Part shown: piece by piece, positions 15,871-21,464 of the stretch
Layout: each line of letters begins with the position of its first letter
Numbering within the stretch: position 1 is the stretch's first letter
NCBI GenBank assembly: GCA_031279305.1
Contig: JAITIS010000024.1
Location: 1-27,382 of the forward strand
Reading direction: 5' to 3'
DNA: 27,382 nucleotides
Source: Candidatus Margulisiibacteriota bacterium
GTDB lineage: Bacteria; Margulisbacteria; Termititenacia; Termititenacales; Termititenacaceae
The notes under the pieces: model-generated
What the model saw: the letters and a program-made list of their open reading frames with translations, nothing else
Told to the model about the DNA's origin: nothing
The model's database searches: none
Position numbers and translations under genes: made by a program

Positions 15871-16172
15871 TTGCATTCTCCTTTGCAGCAGTCTTTGACC
15901 AGAAAAGCCGCCACGGATTTGATATGCCGGCAGTCCGGCACATACAGGATAGCCCTGCCGGATTTATGCGAATGGCATAAGCCCGCGCTGCTCAGGAGAT
16001 TTAGGTGAAAAGACAGGGTGTTGCGCGGCATATTGCCCATTTCACGGGCGATCCTGCTCGGCGTGATGCCTCCGGCGCCGGCTTCGTGGTGTTTGAGCAT
16101 AATGCGGAAAATCTTGAGCCGCACAGATTTGGACAGCGCGTCAAAAATATCAGCCATGGCTTCCGGGCGCAT
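15864..16172 (-). CDS. ArsR/SmtB-family metal-sensing repressor
   Basis: A 102-residue winged helix protein. The recognition helix region is NTLSFHLNLLSSAGL (51-65), followed by the wing (SGRAILYV). ArsR-type dimers hold the operator until metal binds. Likely thiolate ligands are in the C-terminal tail DCCKGEC (C95, C96, C100), with C66, C81 and H83 also possible. The ATG at 16172 is chosen because AAAGGAG lies 6 bases upstream and because the family begins just here; a longer frame exists but would cover the operator. It is the first gene of a coupled operon with the metal pump, so it most likely represses that pump and itself, and perhaps the divergent ABC exporter. Confidence 0.93.
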   Translation of the reverse strand: MRPEAMADIFDALSKSVRLKIFRIMLKHHEAGAGGITPSRIAREMGNMPRNTLSFHLNLLSSAGLCHSHKSGRAILYVPDCRHIKSVAAFLVKDCCKGECKW

Positions 16173-16193
16173 AAACTGCTCCTTTAATTCGAC

Positions 16194-16205
16194 ATTTCTA
16201 GAAAT
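16194..16205. promoter_or_regulatory. Probable ArsR operator palindrome
   Basis: ATTTCTAGAAAT is a perfect 12-bp palindrome 21 bp upstream of the arsR start, in a short AT-rich divergent region. A second, weaker AT-rich repeat lies at about 16217-16227. ArsR-family operators are usually AT-rich inverted repeats over the promoter, so this is the natural candidate. A weak TTGCTC and TTCAAT pair on the minus strand next to it may be the promoter. Confidence 0.5.
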
Positions 16206-16295
16206 ATTGAAACATAATTTATTAAATAGAGCAAGCGTTTTGTTGGCGGAATAAATATTTGCCCCGCCGCATCCACGCAAAAAGCAAAATAGGTG

Positions 16296-16301
16296 TACAA
16301 T
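16296..16301 (+). promoter_or_regulatory. -10 element for the ABC exporter, leaderless type
   Basis: TACAAT is followed by TAAAAT and then the ATG at 16308, the 6-base spacing again. No Shine-Dalgarno site and no convincing -35 are seen. Confidence 0.5.
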
Positions 16302-16307
16302 TAAAAT

Positions 16308-17105
16308 ATGTCTGTCATCGAAGTGGAAAGTTTGGCCAAACGCTACAAAAAAGCCCGGGAGCTGGCGGTGGATAATATTAGCTTTACGGTTGAGCAGGGT
16401 GATTTTTTTGCTTTTTTGGGGCCAAACGGCGCGGGTAAAACCACGACAATCTCGATTTTGACCACCACGCTGGCCAAGACTGCCGGACGGGTGCGGATCG
16501 CCGGATATGATTTAGACCGGCAGACCAGACAAATCCGTGAAAAAGTCGGCATCATTTTTCAGAAACCCAGTCTGGACAAGACGCTCTCCGCCGAGGAGAA
16601 CATTCGTTTTCACGCCTGCCTGTACGGAATGTTTGCCTACCGCCCTTTTTTCCGCTGGATGCCGACAGCCTACAAAGAGCGGGTATTTAAGCTGGCGGAG
16701 ATTGTCGGCATTAAAGATCGGCTGTTCCAGCCGGTGCAAAAATTGTCCGGCGGCCTGCAGCGCCGGCTGGAAATACTGCGCAGCTTGATGCATACGCCGG
16801 ATATTTTATTTCTGGACGAGCCGACGCAGGGTCTGGACGCGGTGAGCCGCCGCGCGCTCTGGAATTATATCAACGCCGTCCGCCGGGAGCACGGCACAAC
16901 GGTTTTTTTGACGACGCATTATATAGATGAAGCGGAAAAGACCGATAAACTGTGCGTCATCAATGACGGGCGCCTCGTCTTTGCCGGCGCGCCACGGCAG
17001 CTGAAAGCTCTGCTGCCGCAGGAGCCGGCGCTGAAACTTTACGGGCCGTCCTTAGAGGACGCTTACGTTTGGCTGCTGCAAAAAACTGACAGGACCGCCG
17101 AATGA
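16308..17105 (+). CDS. ABC-2 type exporter, ATP-binding protein
   Basis: This 265-residue ATPase powers a two-component exporter. Walker A is GPNGAGKTTT (about residues 39-48), followed by the Q-loop (FQKPSL), the signature LSGGLQRRLEI near 148, Walker B with DILFLDEPTQGLD, and the switch His in TTHYIDEAEK. It belongs to the DrrA/CcmA-like branch used for drugs, antibiotics or lipids. The stop overlaps the permease start in an ATGA junction. Transcription starts from a leaderless-type site divergent from the arsR-pump operon; shared control by the metal regulator is possible but unproven. Confidence 0.94.
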   Translation: MSVIEVESLAKRYKKARELAVDNISFTVEQGDFFAFLGPNGAGKTTTISILTTTLAKTAGRVRIAGYDLDRQTRQIREKVGIIFQKPSLDKTLSAEENIRFHACLYGMFAYRPFFRWMPTAYKERVFKLAEIVGIKDRLFQPVQKLSGGLQRRLEILRSLMHTPDILFLDEPTQGLDAVSRRALWNYINAVRREHGTTVFLTTHYIDEAEKTDKLCVINDGRLVFAGAPRQLKALLPQEPALKLYGPSLEDAYVWLLQKTDRTAE

Positions 17106-17896
17106 AATATAGAATTTTTCGGGAAATAAACGCTGGGGCCGCGATCGCGGCGCGCGATGTTTTGATCTTGTTAAAAACGCCGTCCTATTTTATTTTCAGT
17201 TTGATAATGCCGCTGATTTTTATGGGCATACTGGGCGGCAGTCTGGCGCAGAATATGTCCGCCGGCCTGCCTTACGATTACGGCCAGTTTTTGCTGGTGG
17301 GTATGCTGGTCAATATGCTTCTGATGGGCACGACCGGCGGCATCACTTCACTGGTCGAAGACCGCACAGAGGATTTTACGCAGGAGCTGATGGTCTCGCC
17401 GATCTCGCGTTACACGATCATTATCGGCAAGATTTTCGGCTCGTCTTTTTCCGCGCTGCTCCAGCTGCTCGGCACGCTTTTCACCGCGTTCATTATGGGC
17501 ATTCATTATTCGCCTTGGCAGTTAATGGCCGTGCTGGCCGCGGCGCCGCTGATCTGTCTGTCCGCCGGCGCACTGGGAATGATCATCGTGGCTTTTATCA
17601 AAGACAACCGCACCGCCGGTATGGTGCAAATGCTGGTGGTGATGCCGCAGATGTTTCTTACCGGCGCGTTTATCCCGATCAATAACTCGCGCGGTTTTTT
17701 GCTGGTCTTGAGCCGTTTGATGCCGATGACTTACTGCCTCGATCTGGCGCGCGCGGCGTTTTTTGCCGGGACGCCGGGCTACGCCGCCATTGTGTTATTT
17801 AATCCGGCTTTTAATATTCTGATTATCGTGGCGCTGACCGCGGTATTTTTATTTATCGGGACATTCTTTTTTGTCCGCTCGGAAACCAACCGCTGA
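17102..17896 (+). CDS. ABC-2 type exporter, permease
   Basis: A 264-residue membrane protein with six predicted segments and the ABC-2 signature region (EDRTEDFTQELMVSPISRYTIIIGKI, split here by the coupling helix, and later MPQMFLTGAFIPINN). It forms the pore of the exporter with the preceding ATPase, most likely as a dimer with two ATPase subunits. Start and stop are fixed by the 4-bp overlap upstream and by the convergent flavin-reductase gene 5 bp downstream. The substrate is not evident; DrrB-type and polysaccharide-type exporters are both possible. Confidence 0.92.
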   Translation: MKYRIFREINAGAAIAARDVLILLKTPSYFIFSLIMPLIFMGILGGSLAQNMSAGLPYDYGQFLLVGMLVNMLLMGTTGGITSLVEDRTEDFTQELMVSPISRYTIIIGKIFGSSFSALLQLLGTLFTAFIMGIHYSPWQLMAVLAAAPLICLSAGALGMIIVAFIKDNRTAGMVQMLVVMPQMFLTGAFIPINNSRGFLLVLSRLMPMTYCLDLARAAFFAGTPGYAAIVLFNPAFNILIIVALTAVFLFIGTFFFVRSETNR

Positions 17897-17901
17897 ACCG
17901 C

Positions 17902-18468
17902 TTAAATGCAGTCCTGCCAGCGGGTCATTTTCCGGCGCAAATTGAGATGCCGCCCGTCGATCAAAACAGTCCCGTCGCCTTTGGCGTGCAAAGCGCGCGG
18001 GGCCCGGCGCGCCGGGTTGTGCCAAGCCGCGATGCCCTGCAGGACAAATAATTCGCCGCCGCCAACGTTGATTTTTCTGACCAGCCGGCATTCCAGATTT
18101 TTCAAAGCCTCGCCGACCAAGGGAGCTTGCGCTTGCGAGGCCGGATAGGGCGTCAGCCGGAATTTAGCGAATTTGTCCACTTCGTCGCCGGAGCAGTTGC
18201 CGATAGCCACGGTTTTTTCCAGCAGGTCGGCCCCGGGTATAGCGAGGACACATTCTCTGGTTTGAATCAGGGCGCGGTAAGAGCAGTCCCACGGCCCCAG
18301 CATTACCCCGGCCAGCGGGCTAAAATCCATAGACATAGTGCAGCTGGCGGTCATTAGATTATTTTTGCCCTGATAAAAAGTGCTGAGCAGCACCACCGGA
18401 CCTTCTTCCAGAAAAGTAAAAGCCCGGCGCAGGGGAAATTTCCGAGGGATATTTTGAGACCGGCGCAT
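17902..18468 (-). CDS. Flavin reductase-like FMN-binding protein
   Basis: A 188-residue split-barrel protein of the flavin reductase-like family. GPVVLLSTFYQGKNNLMTAS and the following FSPLAGVMLG are the usual FMN-binding strand and loop, and GNCSGDEVDKFAKFRLT is a typical family segment. Members reduce flavin for a partner oxygenase or act alone as flavoproteins; no partner is seen next to it. The ATG at 18468 has no Shine-Dalgarno site and lies 7 bases after TAAAAT on the minus strand, suggesting a leaderless mRNA. Its 3' end faces the ABC permease gene with a 5-bp gap and no terminator. Confidence 0.88.
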   Translation of the reverse strand: MRRSQNIPRKFPLRRAFTFLEEGPVVLLSTFYQGKNNLMTASCTMSMDFSPLAGVMLGPWDCSYRALIQTRECVLAIPGADLLEKTVAIGNCSGDEVDKFAKFRLTPYPASQAQAPLVGEALKNLECRLVRKINVGGGELFVLQGIAAWHNPARRAPRALHAKGDGTVLIDGRHLNLRRKMTRWQDCI

Positions 18469-18475
18469 CGGTTTT

Positions 18476-18481
18476 ATTTTA
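18476..18481 (-). promoter_or_regulatory. -10 element for the flavin reductase-like gene
   Basis: TAAAAT on the minus strand ends 7 bases before the ATG at 18468 with no ribosome-binding site between them. It follows directly after the terminator at 18487-18510. Confidence 0.45.
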
Positions 18482-18486
18482 GCGCG

Positions 18487-18510
18487 AAAAAGAAAAACTG
18501 GCCAAGCCAG
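18487..18510 (-). terminator. Intrinsic terminator on the minus strand
   Basis: On the minus strand CTGGC, loop TTG and GCCAG are followed by TTTTTCTTTTT. No intact minus-strand gene now lies directly upstream: the region to the right holds only a plus-strand remnant and the nuclease gene. It is either a leftover of a lost gene or a block to read-through from the tRNA genes. Confidence 0.55.
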
Positions 18511-18545
18511 CCGCGCTGCAATAGCGCCTAAAGATGGTTATTTAG

Positions 18546-18644
18546 AGGCAGCTGGAGGCGGTGGATAAAGAGATGGATAGAGCGGTGCAGGGATTGTATA
18601 ATCTAACGGCGGACGAGGTTAATATGATAGAAAAAAAATGTTAA
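18546..18644 (+). pseudogene. C-terminal remnant of a restriction-modification enzyme
   Basis: This short open stretch runs from just after an in-frame TAG to a TAA. It encodes 32 residues, including RQLEAVDKEMDRAV and GLYNLTADEVNMIEK. From knowledge of the family this is the C-terminal signature of Eco57I-like restriction-methylase fusion enzymes and related N6-adenine methylases, usually close to RQIEATDRQIDxLVYELYGL then TEEEI. Nothing of the catalytic part remains upstream, so this is a decayed fragment. Its stop codon overlaps the ATG of the nuclease gene by 7 bases. Read instead as leader sequence, it would hold a TATAAT at 18597. Confidence 0.65.
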
Positions 18645-19138
18645 ACGCCTTAAAGTTTGTTATCTTTTTTATGGTGTCGCTCCGCCTCTCTTTTGCCGCT
18701 ACCGGCAACATCTCTGTTTATTTCAGCCCGCAGGATCGCCCGGACAAACGGCTGATCACGTTAATTAACGACGCGCAAAAAGAGCTGAACATCGCCGTGT
18801 ACTCGCTCACCAAACCGGACATCGCGCAGGCCATAGTCAGCGCGAATGAGCGCGGTGTAACCGCGCGCGTGCTGATGGACAAAGATCAAGCCGCCGGACG
18901 CTACGCCAAGGACGAATATTTAGAGGGATATAAAATTTCCGTGGCGCGGGATAAACATAAAGCCTATATGCATCATAAATTTTGTGTTGTCGACGGGCGG
19001 ATTGTCATTGCCGGTTCCTACAACTGGAGTGACAATGCCACCCACCACAACGACGAAAATATGCTGGTCATCGAGTCGCCAGAACTAGCGGAAATTTTTA
19101 ATAAGGAGTTTGAAAAATTGTGGATGAAAAATAAATAA
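18638..19138 (+). CDS. Secreted phospholipase D-family nuclease
   Basis: A 166-residue protein with a signal peptide (to about residue 20, SFAAT) and one HKD motif, H112-x-K114-x4-D119 in HHKFCVVD, followed by the Gly-Ser-x-Asn segment GSYNWSDNA. This is the Nuc/EDTA-resistant endonuclease branch: two subunits join their single HKD motifs to form one active site that cuts DNA or RNA without metal. Export suggests it degrades outside nucleic acid or works in the periplasm. The ATG at 18638 lacks a good ribosome-binding site and overlaps the stop of the restriction-enzyme remnant, so it may once have been translated by coupling to that gene. A shorter start is not evident. Confidence 0.92.
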   Translation: MLNALKFVIFFMVSLRLSFAATGNISVYFSPQDRPDKRLITLINDAQKELNIAVYSLTKPDIAQAIVSANERGVTARVLMDKDQAAGRYAKDEYLEGYKISVARDKHKAYMHHKFCVVDGRIVIAGSYNWSDNATHHNDENMLVIESPELAEIFNKEFEKLWMKNK

Positions 19139-19145
19139 TCCTGCC

Positions 19146-19232
19146 CGCGAAGCTGTGCCAGCCGCACATTGCCGTCACGGCGACCACTGCGTGGTCTGGC
19201 GGCTCTCGCGTAACGTCGCCAGCTTTGCTGGC
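19146..19232. other. Nested hairpin element between the nuclease gene and tRNA-Lys
   Basis: The 107-bp gap holds an ordered set of inverted repeats. CGCGA (19146) pairs with TCGCG (19206). Inside it AGCCGC (19160) pairs with GCGGCT (19199). Inside that lie GCCG-TCA-CGGC (19071 plus 100, i.e. 19171-19181) and GACCAC-TGC-GTGGTC (19182-19196). A separate GCCAGC-TTT-GCTGGC follows at 19218-19232 and then TTGTT. Three of the hairpins have 3-base loops. No reading frame is evident. It could be a repeated palindromic element, a structured RNA or a terminator cluster. Confidence 0.55.
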
Positions 19233-19246
19233 TTGTTAAACTCGAG

Positions 19247-19319
<73 letters not shown>

Positions 19320-19419
19320 GCAATGTCAAAAAGCCAATCCAGTTTAACTGACTAAAGCGTAATGCCGAGGCGTTTACGCGAAAGGCAATATAGCAAAAAA
19401 ACCGGGAAATGACTATCGC

Positions 19420-19496
19420 TGGTGGGCTTGCACGGATTCGAACCGTGGACCTCTCGCATGTGAAGCGAGCGCTCTAACCGGCTGAGCTACAAGCCC
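19420..19496 (-). tRNA. tRNA-Val (anticodon CAC)
   Basis: The minus strand folds with acceptor GGGCTTG/CAAGCCC, D arm GCTC/GAGC, anticodon arm CTCGC-TTCACAT-GCGAG giving anticodon CAC, and T arm CACGG-TTCGAAT-CCGTG. Discriminator A and a genomically encoded CCA end the gene at 19420. A TATATT at about 19388-19393 (minus strand TATATT) downstream may serve tRNA-Lys. Confidence 0.96.
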
Positions 19497-19512
19497 GGAA
19501 ATTTTAAGACGG

Positions 19513-19716
19513 TTATTTCTTGATTTGTTCCGCCGCCGGCCGCCATTCTTTCAGATTGCGGTGTTTGATACGGCTGCCTTTGACTCCAGCGTTGACAGAA
19601 ACGTCGGCGGCCAGAGAGAGCAGCAATATAGCCAGCGCGATACTTATGATAAAAATACCTAAGCCCACCGGCGAAGCCCAGCCGTGCCATTTGCATAATT
19701 CTTTATCCGCGCTCAT
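19513..19716 (-). CDS. Small single-pass membrane protein, unknown
   Basis: A 67-residue protein that I do not recognise. The N-terminus is charged and contains KELCKWHGW; one hydrophobic segment lies at about residues 17-38; the C-terminus is basic with KGSRIKHRNLKEW. The ATG at 19716 has AAAGGAG 4 bases upstream and an extended -10 about 30 bp upstream, both strong signs of a real gene despite its size. It lies between two tRNA-Val genes on the same strand and ends 16 bp before the tRNA-Val(CAC) gene, so it may be read together with that gene. Confidence 0.7.
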   Translation of the reverse strand: MSADKELCKWHGWASPVGLGIFIISIALAILLLSLAADVSVNAGVKGSRIKHRNLKEWRPAAEQIKK

Positions 19717-19745
19717 AGTTCTCCTTTCAACTTCTTGGTGACTTC

Positions 19746-19754
19746 ATTATATCA
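19746..19754 (-). promoter_or_regulatory. Extended -10 promoter element for the 67-aa gene
   Basis: On the minus strand this is TGATATAAT, a perfect TGnTATAAT extended -10. It lies just after the 3' end of tRNA-Val(GAC), so the small gene and tRNA-Val(CAC) have their own start of transcription. The -35 region would fall inside the tRNA gene and shows no match. Confidence 0.65.
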
Positions 19755-19760
19755 CGCCTC

Positions 19761-19837
19761 TGGTGCGCGTGCGTGGACTCGAACCACGGACCTCTTGCAT
19801 GTCAAGCAAGCACTCTAACCGCCTGAGCTACACGCGC
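19761..19837 (-). tRNA. tRNA-Val (anticodon GAC)
   Basis: The minus strand gives acceptor GCGCGTG/CACGCGC, D arm GCTC/GAGT, anticodon arm CTTGC-TTGACAT-GCAAG with anticodon GAC, and T arm CGTGG-TTCGAGT-CCACG. Discriminator A and an encoded CCA end the gene at 19761. A good promoter lies upstream. Confidence 0.97.
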
Positions 19838-19847
19838 AGAGGCTGTC

Positions 19848-19876
19848 ATTTTAGAGTAAAACTGCTGTCCTGACAA
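19848..19876 (-). promoter_or_regulatory. Sigma-70-type promoter for tRNA-Val (GAC)
   Basis: On the minus strand TTGTCA (19871-19876) and TAAAAT (19848-19853) are 17 bp apart, and the tRNA starts 11 bp after the -10. The -35 lies within a copy of TGACAATTTT that recurs 57 bp away. Confidence 0.7.
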
Positions 19877-19937
19877 TTTTTGCAATTCCTTGTGCGAAAA
19901 TTGCTACTCTGCGCAGCAAGCGCAGAGTGACAATTTT
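19874..19937. repeat. Large imperfect palindrome with a competing hairpin
   Basis: AAAATTG-CT-ACTCTGCGC (19897-19914) pairs with GCGCAGAGT-GA-CAATTTT (19920-19937) around a 5-base loop: 16 pairs with one 2-base internal mismatch. The left arm can instead pair with CAATTTTTGC at 19874-19883 (with GCGAAAATTG at 19894-19903, one mismatch), so the two folds exclude each other. TGACAATTTT occurs twice (19871 and 19928). The 158-bp gap between tRNA-Val(GAC) and the SPOR gene contains this, the tRNA promoter and the SPOR promoter, and no gene. Confidence 0.65.
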
Positions 19938-19959
19938 GGTTTATTTTGCCCGGCGGATG

Positions 19960-19968
19960 TGCTAAAAT
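19960..19968 (+). promoter_or_regulatory. Extended -10 element for the SPOR-maf-mreB-rnhB operon
   Basis: TGCTAAAAT fits TGnTAnnnT and ends 27 bases before the GTG start at 19996. TTGGTT at 19936 would be at 21 bp, too far for a standard -35. Confidence 0.5.
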
Positions 19969-19995
19969 TTGAATAATAATTACTGGGGGGTAAGG

Positions 19996-20889
19996 GTGCT
20001 CGACGAGTATACCGACGAATTCGGCACTAATCTGGAAAGCCGTATTCCTGAATTTAACGAGCAGCAGGGCGCCGCCTATCAACAGCGTCCGACGCCGGAA
20101 CAAGGACAGATCCCTCCTGCCGGGCAATATCAGCAGCCGTATGCCTCTCCGTCCCGTTATCAGCCGCCGATTTATCAGCAGTATGTCTATCAACCGCCGC
20201 CCGTTCCGCCGGCGCAGCCATCCTACCAGCCGGCTTATCAGGCTCCGCCGTCCTATGCCAGACAGGATGATCGGATTAACAGTGTTTTTGCCGAGGAATC
20301 GCAGGAGCTGAAAAATCTGGTCAATGCGGAGAACAATACCGGCTGTCTGCGCAATTTGCTTTTTTTGCTGGTGTGTCTGGCGGTGGTGATCGGCAGTTTT
20401 GCCCTGAGCTATCTGATCGGCGCCAAACTGATTATGCCGGATAAAAAACTCGTGCCGTCTTTTTCCGTGACCAGAGGCGTGAAAAAAATCAAAAGTCTGG
20501 TGGATAGCTCGGAATTAGTGAAAGACGAAAAAGCCTTTGCCAATTACACCGCGCCGCCTAAACCGTCGCTGCCTCCAGAAGTGCGCTATACTCCACCGCC
20601 TCCCGCTCCGCCGGCTAGGCCCGCTCCGCCCGTCGCGTCCGCGCCTAAACCAGCCAAGCCCGTGACGACCGGCACGATGTACCGCGTGATTGTCGGAGCT
20701 TATGACACCAAACAAGAAGCCGCTGATGTGGCGGCCAATGTCCGGGCGGATGGCTTCCCGGTGTATCAGTATATGGCGGACGGCAAGTACCGCCTGCAGA
20801 TCGGCGCTTTCAAATCCAAAGCTCTGGCCACCGCGCTTTTGAAAAAAGCCGGCGAGTACGGCTATAACGCTTTCATTTCGATCAAGTAA
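19996..20889 (+). CDS. SPOR-domain membrane protein
   Basis: A 297-residue bitopic protein. The N-terminal 100 residues are rich in Pro, Gln and Tyr and should lie in the cytoplasm. One membrane segment follows at about residues 115-140 (NLLFLLVCLAVVIGSFALSYLI), then a Pro-rich periplasmic linker and a C-terminal SPOR domain (MYRVIVGAYDTKQEAADV to the end, about 70 residues). SPOR domains bind denuded glycan strands in septal peptidoglycan, so a division or cell-wall role is likely. The GTG at 19996 follows GGGGGG and is preferred to an upstream TTG. The stop and the maf ATG share a base (TAATG), and mreB and rnhB follow, fitting a cell-shape operon. Confidence 0.88.
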   Translation: MLDEYTDEFGTNLESRIPEFNEQQGAAYQQRPTPEQGQIPPAGQYQQPYASPSRYQPPIYQQYVYQPPPVPPAQPSYQPAYQAPPSYARQDDRINSVFAEESQELKNLVNAENNTGCLRNLLFLLVCLAVVIGSFALSYLIGAKLIMPDKKLVPSFSVTRGVKKIKSLVDSSELVKDEKAFANYTAPPKPSLPPEVRYTPPPPAPPARPAPPVASAPKPAKPVTTGTMYRVIVGAYDTKQEAADVAANVRADGFPVYQYMADGKYRLQIGAFKSKALATALLKKAGEYGYNAFISIK

Positions 20890-21455
20890 TGCGCTTGGTT
20901 TTAGTTTCCGCTTCGCCGCGGCGCCGGGCCCTGCTTAAAAAGCTGGGGTTAAAATTTTCCGTCCGCCGGCCGGAGACGCCGGAAAAAATCCGGGATGCTC
21001 ATTTCAAAAAAGATCTGGCGAGAACAGCTCTAGCCAAAATAAATTCCGTGCCGTTCCGGCCGGAAGAGGCGCTGATCGCCTGCGACACTATTGTGGTCTG
21101 CCGCGGCAGAGTGCTGGGCAAGCCGCGCGGCATTAAACAAGCCGCGGAATTTTTGCGTCTCCTGTCCGGACGGCGGCACGCCGTATACAGCTGTCTGGCG
21201 CTGAAATATCAGCACGGCGGGCCGGCAGTAGTTAGACATAAGATTGCCGTGACGAAAGTTTATTTTCGCGGGATTTCTCCGGCGGAAATAAAGGCCTATG
21301 TGCGTTCCGGCGCGCCGTACGACAAGGCCGGCGGTTACGGCATACAGGACAGTCTCTTTGCGCGCAAGATTTGCGGCTGTTACTATAATGTAATGGGCTT
21401 GCCCGTATCTGTTTTGATTGATATGCTAAAGGCCGTCAAAAATAAGGAAAAATAA
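20889..21455 (+). CDS. maf: Maf-family nucleoside triphosphate pyrophosphatase
   Basis: Maf enzymes hydrolyse non-canonical or modified nucleotides to the monophosphate, and overproduction can block septum formation in Bacillus. The 188-residue protein has the N-terminal LVSASPRRRALL (residues 4-15), the catalytic Asp66 in ACDTIVV, GKPR with K79, and GGYGIQD near residue 150. The missing typical acidic triplet region is replaced by RDAHFKKDLA. The start overlaps the SPOR stop by one base, so the two are coupled. The mreB gene begins 9 bp after its stop, a neighbourhood seen in many bacteria. Confidence 0.94.
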   Translation: MRLVLVSASPRRRALLKKLGLKFSVRRPETPEKIRDAHFKKDLARTALAKINSVPFRPEEALIACDTIVVCRGRVLGKPRGIKQAAEFLRLLSGRRHAVYSCLALKYQHGGPAVVRHKIAVTKVYFRGISPAEIKAYVRSGAPYDKAGGYGIQDSLFARKICGCYYNVMGLPVSVLIDMLKAVKNKEK

Positions 21456-21464
21456 GGAGTAGAA

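Noticed and set aside
16005..16254. Open frames opposite arsR on the plus strand
   Set aside because: They are shadows of the arsR gene, with no ribosome-binding site and no recognisable protein.
18600..18637. TATAAT at 18597 as the nuclease gene promoter
   Set aside because: It falls in the relic coding sequence, with no -35 match and no TG extension, so it may be chance; left unlisted as a feature.
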